64,000 nt of DNA, from positions 16,468,286 to 16,532,285 of the forward strand of contig CM069603.1 of NCBI GenBank assembly GCA_035771175.1, written 5' to 3'. The notes beneath the pieces are model-generated. The model was not told where the DNA came from. It worked only from the letters and a program-made list of their open reading frames with translations, and did no database searches. The position numbers were made by a program, and so were the translations under genes. The stretch's first letter is position 1. Each line of letters begins with the position of its first letter. Shown here piece by piece: positions 23,891-33,580 of the stretch. Source of the DNA: Paratinospora sagittata. Lineage: Eukaryota > Streptophyta > Magnoliopsida > Ranunculales > Menispermaceae.

Positions 23891-24180
23891 CTTGTGCTAT
23901 TGTTTCTCACCCTGCTGACAATCTTGTGTCATTCCTAAATAACGCTAAGGGAGCCACTGTCGGTGATGTGAGTTATTTCCTCCAATTATGCTTCTGTACT
24001 TTTATTTTGTTCCCAGCTTTTGCTGATTTAAGCTAATTCCTTGAATGTTTCACAGGCTGTGAAGAAGCTAGGTTTGTGGGGTCTGTTTACCCGTGGTCTT
24101 CCACTTCGTATTGTCATGATTGGAACCCTCACTGGTGCACAATGGGGAATTTATGATGCTTTCAAGGTTTTCGTGGGACT
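23891..24180 (+). pseudogene. Captured mitochondrial phosphate carrier (PHT3-type) exons inside the right LTR
   Basis: Exon A (23891-23967) encodes LCAIVSHPADNLVSFLNNAK and GATVGD, including the carrier signature region PADNLVSF. An 88-bp intron (23968-24055) with GTGAGT and TTTCACAG ends follows. Exon B (24056-24180) is open and encodes [20 protein letters not shown], then [31 protein letters not shown] donor follows exon B. This is the C-terminal third repeat of a mitochondrial phosphate carrier, which in the source gene imports phosphate across the inner mitochondrial membrane. The retained intron means the capture was of genomic DNA or unspliced RNA. Antisense to gag-pol, it is a gene fragment, not a working gene. 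Confidence 0.85.
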
Positions 24181-24325
24181 GTAAGTATTCTTTTTTGTAT
24201 TACAGCTCTTGCCGTAGATAGTTTGTTCCCTCTGCATTAATTAATTGGAAAATAATTAGTATAGTATTTTAGACGTAGATAGTTTGTTCCCTCTGCATTA
24301 ATTAATTGGAAGACTGGGTATTACA

Positions 24326-24551
24326 CCGACTTCAACTCAAAATTATTTGCAGCAATGGGTGCTCTCACTATCCCGGAGTAGTTGTCATGGATGATGGGCT
24401 TGAAGTAGTTTGGAAGAAGACGTTGATTATTTTCAGGCTCGATTGCCTCTTGCCCTACTCTTCTTTCTCTTCGCCTCTGTCCCAAAGTGTGCTCAATTTC
24501 AAGATCCAACGGTACTAGTTCAGCACTTCTAGATCGCCGCATACACTTCAA
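24326..24551 (-). pseudogene. Athila gag N-terminus
   Basis: The minus strand reads MRRSRSAELVPLDLEIEHTL and then GIVRAPIAANNFELKSV, an Athila gag start. It begins about 110 bp after the PBS and is cut at 24325/24326 by the chromovirus LTR. The next expected part of gag is missing and resumes only at 12831. Confidence 0.85.
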
Positions 24552-24662
24552 TCAATCCTTCAAAACAAAATCAAAGAAATAAATTCAAAAAAATTCAAAA
24601 AAAATACTAGATTAAAATCAAAATCAATTACTAACAATATTGATGAAACTAAAATAAAACTA

Positions 24663-24680
24663 TCCCCGGCAACGGCGCCA
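24663..24680 (-). other. Primer-binding site of the Athila element (tRNA-Asp type)
   Basis: The complement reads TGGCGCCGTTGCCGGGGA, an 18-nt match to the 3' end of plant tRNA-Asp(GUC) plus CCA. It lies 6 nt inside the LTR, as usual for Athila. Confidence 0.9.
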
Positions 24681-24686
24681 AAAAAT

Positions 24687-26011
24687 TGTTCGTGAATTTA
24701 TCGCAATCGCACGATAGTCAAGTTATAATATTCCGACACTGAGTTGGGATATCGTATCAACAAGGACAGTTTACTTTACCAATTACCGTTTTCACTCATT
24801 TTTAACTTTATCTAGCTAATCAAATGGTGGAGTTTCAATAATCAAAAGGGCAATTAAAATTCAAATCAAACGAATAGAATATGAGATATCAAATATATGA
24901 GAATATATACAAACTTGACTTCACCTAACCTTCAATCATATAACTTAGACACGCTTATTATCAAATCAATTTCGTAGTCTATAAGTCAAAATCTGCACGT
25001 CTATAATTCCCTCTCTCAAGTGCCAAATTAGAACATATCATCAAGAGTAGGATTCGATCTCTCGATAAAACCCTAATTCTCAATAACCCATTAAGTTTCA
25101 TGATTTTCCTACAACCTCATGAAACCTTGTAAACCTCTCGATTCTACAACTATTTCATGTCATAATCCCCCTTATCCAACCTAGAAAACCCTCTTTTGAG
25201 TACCGCCTTCCAAGTCTAGGTTCATTCGATTTGTGGACAATAAACCAAAAGCATTAAGTGCATGGAATCGCAGTAAACTATGGAGATTTCATTAATAATA
25301 AGCAAAATTTAAAATTAAATCATGATGTTCAGGTTAGGATCCATCTCTTCTCTAGAACAATAAATTAGTTCATCTTTGGGATAATAAAAACACAAAACAT
25401 GGAGAAAAACTCTAAAGTAAACATAATATTAAACTCTAGAACTTGGAACTTGGATCTTCTTCCTAGATGGTTGAATCTTCGCGTTCTTCGTCTTCGAGCC
25501 GTCTTGTTCTCTTTTCCAATGTCTCCCTTTCTTTAAAACCCTAAATTTTGATATATTATATCCCCCAAGTCGTCCACAAAAATTGAAATTAGAAAGTGTA
25601 GAGAAAATGCTAAAATTGCAAAAATCTCGGATAGCATGAACAGTGACGGCGCCGCGCCGCCCAGAACGTGGATGTTTGCTCTTTTTGTGTGGACTTAGCC
25701 AATTTTCACTCCTTTCTGACTTGGGTTCTTCATGCTTCTCCTTGGCAACTTCTAGAACATGTTTTCATCATCCGAAACCATGATTAACACATCTAAATAC
25801 CTACAAAACAAAGCAAATCAAAGAAAAAACACACTCAAACATATAATGAATCAAATTATAAACTATTAAACCAAAATAATGCATGAAAACCAATTTATTC
25901 CTCAACTATTAAATGTATTAAAACAAACACAAATGCATCAAACTAATGCATGAAATGTCCTAAAACACACCTAAAACATGCTCTAAAACCTATCTAAATA
26001 TGCAACTATCA
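24687..26011 (-). repeat. 5' LTR of the Athila element
   Basis: 1,325 bp. On the element strand it starts TGATAGTTGCATATTTAG and ends ...CACGAACA. The start is shared with the fragment at 9943-10116 and with the solo LTR at 57298-58743. Accessory-gene copy C starts immediately at 26012, so this is the original outer insertion boundary. Confidence 0.9.
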
Positions 26012-27440
26012 CTGACTTTCTCTCTTTTTGTGGTGTATAGGGACTTGGAAAGCACAGCAAAAGGATAAACACAATATTTATCGTATTTGTGCCATCTGAG
26101 CTCTTTCAGAGGGAGATTAGGATCATCACCTTATCTTAGTCCCTGATCGGCTTCATCGAGCTGGTCTAATCAACCAAGACTTCATCTTCAACGGTCGTAA
26201 GTTTTCTTACCCTTGTCTGTTCATGATTCTGACCTGTGGTGATGTCGAGCTGTTGTAACTTATGTTTTGTGATTGTAGGTTTTGACAAGCCCAATACCGA
26301 GCCAGGTTCGAGCAAGAAAAAGATGATGGCTCTCAAGAAGACCAACAAGTTCACTATTGACCCATATCTCATAAAGAATATGGTTGCTGCCAAGACGTCG
26401 GGCAACAGTACGAGGAAGAAGACACTGGCATCGAAGTCTAGGAATGTGCCGACCTTTTCAGCTCCACTTCAGACCAAGCAGCCTTCAGCCCTTGCCGAGC
26501 CATTTGTGCTTCCTACTCCTACCGAAGAAGTGCTCCGGGACAAGGGGAAGGCCTTAATTTTAGATCCTACCAAGCTGGAGCCGTCGCAAAAAAAGCCTCG
26601 TTACTCGATTGAGGAGTTTATATACAATATCAGCGATACCGACCTGTGTTATGAGGGGTTTAGTGTTGGTATCCCGAAGGAGGCTGCTGATCGGTGTAAG
26701 GAGAAGATGCCCCGTGAGCATCGTGGTGATATTATCATGAAGTTAGCCTCGATACGGTTCATGTATTTATTTTCTTCCTTTACTTGTGAATTTTTGTGTA
26801 TTAAGGATCTGACCTTTCTTTTGTACTTGCAAGGGGTAGCTCAGTCCATTCTCGCCTTCTAGCAATACGAGGACAAGCTGATGGATTACGAGTTTCAGTT
26901 GACCAAGGTGCATTCCCTCACCGCTGACATGCAACGGAGTGAGATGGATGCCAAGGTCAAGCTGAAGGGGAAAACTTTCGAGCTGCAGCTGAGTGAGGAA
27001 CGACGAAAAACTACCGAAAAGCTGGTCAGGCTCCAGAAGGAGATGATCGATGAGCGAGAGGCCCAGAATGCCGAGCTAGAGAAAGTGAAGGGGGACAGTG
27101 CGTGAGTTGTGGAGAAGTACAAATCCTCTACCGAGCTGGAGGAGCACATCAGCCGCCAGTGTACCAAGGCTGTGACTTCTTACCAAGTTGACCTCGAGGC
27201 TTACTTTGACGGATCGGTGGATTTTAAGGCCTTTGACACTTAGCAAAGGGAGGACGAGGAAGATGAAGAAGGGGGCAATGTCGAGGAGGGGGAGATCCTT
27301 ACCGAGGAAGGCGCACCCAGGGCAGGCTCGTTCATATTGCCTCCGAGAAGCACCCCCCATTGGTGGCGAGGACGCAAATGCCCCGAGCTGGGCTCACCTC
27401 ATCGATCATGCTGCTATTCGGGACCCTGCTTCTTAGTTCT
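26012..27440 (+). pseudogene. Tat antisense accessory gene, copy C (3' half, longest)
   Basis: It begins in the intron after the Athila LTR and has the splice acceptor GTGTATAG near 26040. The exon with FDKPNTEPGSSKKKMMALKK starts after GTGATTGTAG (about 26278). The next exon, GVAQSILAF, starts after CTTGCAAG (26833), and a coiled-coil exon follows (YEFQLTKVHSLTADMQRSEM). Unlike copies A and B it continues past GATCCTTACCGAGG at 27307 into the native 3' end. Stops occur near 26862, 27103 and 27241. It is the downstream half of the gene whose upstream half survives in copy A. Confidence 0.7.
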
Positions 27441-28364
27441 CAAGTGTCTGTTACTTTTTTGGGCCTGCATGCCTCAAATATCTCTCTTTGTTCAGCTTTG
27501 TACTATTTTTATAGAAATATGAATACAATCTCCTTTTGCCTTCCGACCTGTTTTCATGTTTCTCCTTGTTGTTTGCTTTTGGAATTTTTCTTGAAATTTG
27601 TCCAAGTGTGAATTGCTCGGTAGGGCTAAGTAATAAGTAGGATAGGGTCGGTAATGTGGGAGACACATACCGAGCTTACTACTTGTATTCTAGCGCACTA
27701 CTAATAGGTGGGATGAGGTTGGTAGTTCAGGTGACGTGTACTGAGCTCATGTGTTGTTCCGAGCTCGTACTTCCTAGCTCAATCGAAGATAAGTGATAAG
27801 AGGTCGGTAGTTTTAGGGGTTGTGTACCGAGCTCATGTCCATGCTTTGTGATTAGTGATGAAGAGGTCAGTACCTTTAAGAAACAGATACCGGTCTCATG
27901 TATTCTTTTGTGGGCTTGGTAGTTTCTGCATTATTTTACCCTTTTTATTAGTCGATGGGCAAGTGCATATTACTCATTTTGTTCATCTCAGTGGGGACTG
28001 CCCGACCCCCCCAGACACTTTGGACTTAAGTCCTCACTGCTGCCCCAAGGTACTGTAGGTTATTAACCATCTTCTTAGTGATATCGACCTTAGGAGGTGG
28101 GTATCCCAAGACACTTTTGGCTAGGCCATCTTCTCAGTTGGTACCTAGCTGAAGCTCGATACCCCCAAGGCATTCTAGGGCTCGAGGAATTTCTTCTCGG
28201 TGACCTCCGATCTAGTCGGTAATCCAAAGAAACTTTAATAACCGTACTGTAGACTCAGAGATATGTAGGAAAGGGATTTATTTATTGATGTAGATGAACT
28301 ATAAATTGACAATCAGTGTAGATAAGTCGATCAATGACTATGTCTGCTACCACTATAGCTACTG
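27441..28364. other. Spacer between Tat integrase and accessory gene with degenerate repeats
   Basis: No coding sequence was recognised. From about 27620 to 27900 an approximately 100-bp degenerate unit recurs: a GGTCGGTA-like block, then a (G/T)ACCGAGCTCATG-like block. Related GGTCGGTA, GACCTG and GAGCTC words are also common in the Tat LTR and accessory gene, which ties the spacer to the same element. Confidence 0.55.
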
Positions 28365-29377
28365 CTACTGGTAGTAGTACCTCTTGAGATGCTCTGCATT
28401 CCGAGGCGTAGGTATTCTTCTTCTTGATATATCTTCAAGCTCATACATGCCCGAGCGGAGTATTGCGGTGATCTTGTAAGGCCCTTCCCAGTTGGGACCG
28501 AGGGCACCTGCTCTAGGTTCGTGTGTGTTCAACATGACTTTTCTTAGTACTAAGTTACCAACCTTGAAACTTTTGTGTTTCACCTTGGCGTTGTAATATC
28601 TAAAAACCCTTTGCTGGTATGCTGCCAGATGAAACTCGTGGTCTTCTGCCCAGTAATATGTGCTAAAGGGTATGCTTATGCCCACTTGGTGAAATAATCC
28701 ACAATAATGATTACAAACTTGACCTGTCCTTTACAGGTCGGTAGGGGTCCTATCAGATTCACCCTTCACTGAGCAAAAGGCCATGGACTCTGGATTGGTG
28801 AGAGGTTCTCTGCTGGAGCTCGAATGTTGGTTCCATGTCTCTCACAACTATTGCATTTTCGAGCTATCCATACAAAATCTTTGTTGATTGTCGGCCAATA
28901 GTAGCCTTGGCCGAGAACTTTCTATGCGAAAGTTCTTTCGTCATAGTGGTTGCCGCATATGCCCGCATGAATTTCCTCTAGAACTTGTCGTGCCTGCACT
29001 ATCCGCGAGCACCTCAAGTAAGGCATCGTGAAGCTGCGTCTGTAGAGTTGATCATCTATTATGGAGTAATTAGCAGCTTGTCTTCGCACATTTATGGCTT
29101 TGACGTTGTCCTCAGGGAGTTCGCCATTGCGTATGAATTTTTCAATCGGGTCCATCCATGATGAAATTTGACTAAGGCTGCCGACCTGTTGGTCGGTGCC
29201 GATGCTCCAAGCTGGTAAAAATTTCACTGGGACCTGAATCATGAGCTCGGCCTCGGATGAGGAGGCTAGCTTGGAAAGTGCATCAATCAAGGCATTTTCG
29301 GTTCTTGGCACCTGTGTCACTTCATACTCCTTGAATCTTCCTAGCAAAGCCAAGGCTTCCTTCAAGTATGCTTGCAT
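28365..29377 (-). pseudogene. Tat integrase with the catalytic core deleted
   Basis: The minus strand shows the end of RNase H and the connection (LGRFKEYEVTQVPRTENALI). The integrase zinc region follows near 28800-28930 (a CNSCERHG-like block). The start of the core is at about 28690 (VIIIVDYFTKWA), and soon after comes the C-terminal domain (AAYQQRVFRYYNAKVKHKSF ... LGPNWEGPYKI). Most of the DDE core, roughly 200 codons, is missing between about 28630 and 28690. There are also stops near 28921 and 28745. It cannot be an active integrase. Confidence 0.85.
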
Positions 29378-29381
29378 CCTG

Positions 29382-29997
29382 TCATCTTTGGGCTTGATAT
29401 TCTAATGTAACTTGCCCTGCGATGAGCTGAGAATCGCAATTTATGACCAGTTTGCCCACCTCCCAGCAAAGAGCGAGTCGCAAACCAGTCAAGAGTGCTT
29501 CGTACTCTACTTCGTTATTGAAAGCTGAAAAGCCGAAATGAAGAGCACATACATGTTTTTCATCTCTAGGGGAGATGAATACTATTCCGGCTCCGCATCC
29601 TTGTTTGCAAGACGAACCGTCGGTAAACGGAGCTGTCTGAGGCAGTTCGGACAAGAAATCTGTCAGTGCCTGACCCTTCACAGTTGTACGAGATCGGTAC
29701 TCAATATCAAATTCACTCAGCTCAATGGTCCACTTAGTTAATCGCCCAAATGTCTCCGGCCATAAGAGCACCCGTCGTAACAGGTGCCTGGTGAGGACTA
29801 TTATGGTGTGAGCCCGGAAATATGGTCTCAATTTCTGAGTTGAGATGACTAGTGCAAGGGCAAGTCTCTCGATCTCTAGATATCTCATCTCCGCATCGAG
29901 CAGAGACTTGTTGATGTAGTATACAACCTTCTAACCTCCTAGCTCTTCTCTGATTTGGGCAGAACTAATTGTTGCTTCTGAGACTGCTAGGTATAGG
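29382..29997 (-). pseudogene. Tat RNase H region
   Basis: The minus strand encodes LYLAVSEATISSAQIREELG (up to the CACTA insertion point), then a stop near 29930. It continues RYLEIERLALALVISTQKLR (connection) and an RNase H domain with FTDGSSCKQGCGAGIVF, EVEYEALLTGLRLAL and INCDSQLI, so the D-E-D positions are visible. The upstream RT part of this gene resumes at 62599, on the other side of the CACTA element. Confidence 0.88.
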
Positions 29998-30000
29998 AAG
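29998..30000. other. Left target-site duplication of the CACTA element (AAG)
   Basis: AAG here and AAG at 62596-62598 flank the CACTA termini. A 3-bp TSD is diagnostic for CACTA transposons. Confidence 0.9.
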
Positions 30001-30330
30001 CACTACAAGAAAAGTGGTCTTTCGCCATAGGTTTTGCTCGTTGTAGATAACAATTCACCACGGGCTTTACGTTGGTTGTCTTTTAGACGGTTGTAAAAAA
30101 TGAGATTTTTTTACAATGGGCAAAACCCGTGGTAAATTCGAGTTTTGCGGTGTCGTTGGATAATAAATTTACAACGGTAAAGCCCGTAGTAATTACAACG
30201 TCACTTGATCGTTGTAAATACTTTGTTATTTTAAAAATATTCACATCAAGCATAGCCCGTCGTTAAAAGATTTAAATTAACAACAGGATATGCCTGTTGT
30301 AAAATTCAAAATAATAAAACCTATAATATT
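30001..30330. repeat. CACTA terminal inverted repeat and subterminal repeats, left end
   Basis: The TIR is followed by repeated short palindromic words: ACAATGGGCAAAACCCGTGG, ACAACGGTAAAGCCCGTAG, ACAACAGGATATGCCTGTTG and GTTGTAAA. Arrays like these are binding sites for TNPA-type proteins in characterised CACTA elements. Confidence 0.8.
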
Positions 30331-30599
30331 CATTCTTTAATTAATGCTAGATTTATATGATAATTATATGAATAAAACTTAACAATAATTAAATAATAAG
30401 CATTACAAATGATAATAGACCATTAAAATTATCAAAAAAACTATCGTATATTAAACTTAATACGTCATCTACTTTAACAAAAGTGATAATGTAAAACAAC
30501 TTCTATATCAAATGGTTTAACAAAAAAGTGTTAAGTCTATCATGTTTAACCAAAAAACAAAAGTCCAACATTTCACTAGTTTCACTCATTTCAAGATAT

Positions 30600-30794
30600 G
30601 TACTTCATTGGCCAAGCTACAATGGTACCAATAGCATCTTCGAAGATGTACAAGTCACTCGTAAATCGATACAACATAACATTCTTCTTCTTCACGTTCT
30701 TGTCCCAAACTTTCCAACAATTTGGTCCCAAAAGCATGTGATGCGCCAGAGCACTTGGACTCTTAGATTTGATCTCTCCTTCAACAACTATTTC
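30600..30794 (-). pseudogene. TNPA-like gene, C-terminal exon (split by a solo LTR)
   Basis: The minus strand reads KSKSPSALAHHMLLGPNCWK ... YIFEDAIGTIVAWPMKYIS. The ending AIGTIVAWP resembles the C-terminal domain often found in plant CACTA second proteins. The exon continues across the solo LTR into 32816-32870, where LLHWDGTGEI precedes it in frame. Its exact link to the exons at 34940-36370 is inferred. Confidence 0.65.
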
Positions 30795-31066
30795 TGTCAC
30801 GACGCCCCTGACGTAGGCTGACGTCATGACCGGCATAGTGTACTATACACTGTACATACCCATATATAGTATACAATACACTGTCAGCCTTCACGTAGTC
30901 TCACAATAATTCCCAAAAGTTACAACAATTTTCTTTTTTTTTTAATATACCACAAATCAAATCTAATATAGATCTCTATAATCATTCTATTCATTCACAC
31001 ATCACATTTTCATTTCGTCATCCAATATATTAAGCTATATATATGCTCACACATCCCATCTAGATG

Positions 31067-31130
<64 letters not shown>

Positions 31131-32815
31131 GATAGGTATACATATCAAACTAACAATATAAGCTATTTCCTCCAAGCGTACAAACACATACCAGACGAAG
31201 GCTCATGTGATTATCACTCACGGAGTTTCCTTTTCCCTTCGACTCAACACCTGAAATATTGGAAGAAATGGAGTGAGCAAACAACAGCTCAGTGAATATA
31301 GTTCTTGATATGACAATTATATACATTTAGAGAAATATGACATTTAAAATCATTTCAAACACTTATTCAACACATGCAGCATTCAACAAATATATTATAC
31401 ACGTCAACAACATAAATTGCATGAGTTTTCAATAACACAATGCACAATCTCTCCTCCGCAAGGCAAGAGAGCGGGTCTAACCCTTGTATGGCCGTACAAG
31501 GTAGACACAGCCTCTCATTACTCAATTCACAGTCATTTCAAGGATCGCAACCCTTGTTAGGACAGACCTACTGACAATGAGGACTCGCAAAACCTCATCC
31601 GGGTCTAATTCCTAACGAAATGACAATGAGGATTCGCAAAACCTCATCATTACAAACTCCAATTGCTAAAATCAGTTTGCATGATCCATAAAACTCAATG
31701 CAGTATATATAAATATAACGTGCATACAATCAAACATTTTATATACGTACAATGTCATACAAGAACCAAATCAAGAAAACTATACTCACAGTGGTTACAC
31801 GAGGTTTCTAATCCAATAGATCATCTAAAATCGAGCACCATAAACGTCATTGCTTCCTCAAAAGCATTTATCCATAATCTTAAGCTCTCAACTGAAATGA
31901 ACCATAGCTTATCATGAGAAGCACCATTTATCATATCTTTAGCTACTAAAAATATCAAATCATATCTAAAAATCACGATCTTAGTATCGAAACGTCCGAA
32001 ATTCACTTCTCTACGAATCTATGATTTTAAATCACTGTTTATAGTACTATTCACATCACTATTCACTATTCATTATTCATTATTTACTATTCACTTTATT
32101 ATTTACTATTTATTATTCGCTCTTTACTTTACTATTCACTATTCACTATTCAGTATTCATTATTTACTATTCATCCAAAAGATATAAATTGTCTTAAAAT
32201 TGTCAAACGGTCTCCAAGAATCATGAAATAGAATCTAACCACATATTCGGGGTCCCGACAGTCCAGGGAGCGTTTTTTTACCTTTCTAGCAGATTTTCAT
32301 TCACGTTGGGTCAAAACTCTAATTTTTGAAAACATCGTAAAACGGCTCCCACAGTCAAAATTACTCCGCTAGAATCGTTACATCTAGCTTAGATAGTAAT
32401 TTTACGAAGAAATAGAGTGAAAATCGCTTACCGCAGGTCCCGATTTTGCGCGATGTCCGCGTTTCTCCCTTCCGTTCTTCTCTTTTCTCTCTTTCGTTCT
32501 CTCGCTCCTCTCTGCAACTTCTTTTCCTTCTTTTCCTTCTTTTTATTATTTTTTTTTCTCTTTTGTTTTTGTTGGAAGTTGGTGGGAGGTTGAGATTAAA
32601 ATGAAAATTAATATTAAAACAAAATGATCCAATGCACCTCATCTCACTTACTAAAGCAACTTCCCCATCTATTAATTAATTTAATGCAACTCAATTCACA
32701 AATACGGGTATTATCACGCGTATATTTAGCTCATACGTATAAAATACGTATATTATACATTATGATATACGCATACTTCAACGTATGTATTTAATTAAAA
32801 TTACGGGGTATTACA
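30795..32815 (-). mobile_element. Solo LTR of a gypsy element inserted in the CACTA TNPA-like gene
   Basis: 2,021 bp, starting TGTCACGACGCCCC and ending ACGGGGTATTACA. It is flanked by the exact 5-bp TSD ATTTC (30790-30794 and 32816-32820). It has no internal domains. A GGAGTGAGC...GCTCAGTG block at about 31270-31294 matches a block shared by the two chromovirus LTR pairs, which suggests the same broad lineage and minus orientation. It contains a (TA)29 tract and a cluster of ACTATTCAC-like words near 32040-32170. Confidence 0.88.
31071..31127. repeat. (TA)n microsatellite
   Basis: About 28 TA dinucleotides within the solo LTR. Confidence 0.95.
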
Positions 32816-32869
32816 ATTTCTCCAGTTCCATCCCAATGAAGTAGCTTGCATTGAGCATATTACGTCTTA

Positions 32870-33580
32870 TCCTGTTAAAATGGAAAACCATTAAACTCTA
32901 TGTAATCTATAAAAATAATATCACAACAAATGTGTTAGACTTATCATATTAAAAAGCATGTACCAATGAATGTATTTATTACTCGAAAAGTAAATTGAAA
33001 ATCACATGTGTTAACATTTTGAGCCCCCTCCATATTTGAAACACTTTTCTGCAGCTAGAAAGTTAAAATAATAGATCAATAGATAATTTATAATAATAAT
33101 AAATTTACATATTTACTCATACAATTAATTTATAGTACTCTTACTTGACAACTACTTGACTTCTGCGTATGTTTTGTTCTATTACTTTCTTCATGTAAAC
33201 TTGCAAAGTCATGCACCTATCATTATCACATAAAAATATAACACTAAATTCAACTCACATATAAAATTTAATTGAACAAAAAAGTACTAGTATCTAATAC
33301 CTGTTCATGTATTCCATTACTTATTATTACCTTAGAATTAGATTGAAATTCATGTCTTTTCTCATTTTGACATCCAACCGTATTTGAAACGCTTCTCTAA
33401 AATAATAGAGATAGAAAAAAAAAAACAAGTTAATTTTTTTTGTAAATGACAGAGTAATAAATTTAGAAATCTAATTATACAACAAATATATATATTCTTA
33501 CTTGGGAACTTTGAGTCCTTCCAGCCTCATTGCTATTTATATGTAAACTTTCATTTTCCTGTACGTCAAGTAAATATACA
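32870..33580. other. AT-rich CACTA interior, probable intron of the TNPA-like gene
   Basis: This lies between the exon end at 32816-32870 and the tandem repeat. No coding match was recognised. Several GCAG/TAGAAAG words could be splice sites on the minus strand. Confidence 0.4.

Larger units (their letters stand above)
12832..24325 (-). mobile_element. Tekay/Del-type chromovirus (element 1) with an extra leader fragment outside its 3' LTR
   Basis: On the minus strand the order is 5' LTR (21442-24325), iMet PBS, leader, gag-pol (20664 to 15933), polypurine tract, 3' LTR (13123-15830), and then another 291 bp (12832-13122) of PBS plus leader. That last piece duplicates 21150-21441, so the left LTR also serves as the 5' LTR of a second, truncated copy. 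This LTR-internal-LTR-internal' arrangement is the expected product of unequal recombination. Chromodomain-like text at the integrase end, iMet PBS and LTRs over 2.5 kb fit the Tekay/Del lineage. LTR divergence over the first 260 bp is about 2%. The right edge joins Athila gag (CCGAC...); no clean TSD can be seen because the left flank was deleted. Confidence 0.85.
21442..24325 (-). repeat. 5' LTR of chromovirus element 1
   Basis: 2,884 bp, TGTAACACCCC...GGGTATTACA. It is longer than its partner mainly because an approximately 105-bp AT-rich unit is present about four times here (units starting near 22909, 23016, 23121, 23225) and about twice in the left LTR. It contains the better-preserved captured phosphate-carrier exons (23891-24180). 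It joins Athila gag at 24326. Confidence 0.95.
11081..26011 (-). mobile_element. Athila-type Ty3/gypsy element, truncated and interrupted by a chromovirus
   Basis: On the minus strand the order is 5' LTR (24687-26011), tRNA-Asp-type PBS, gag N-terminus (24326-24551), [chromovirus insertion 12832-24325], gag middle and C-terminus, and protease ending at 11081. RT, RNase H, integrase, any env-like region and the 3' LTR are absent; the element stops at a recombinant junction with accessory-gene copy B. The LTR|intron junction at 26011/26012 places the original insertion in an intron of the Tat accessory gene. Confidence 0.85.
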
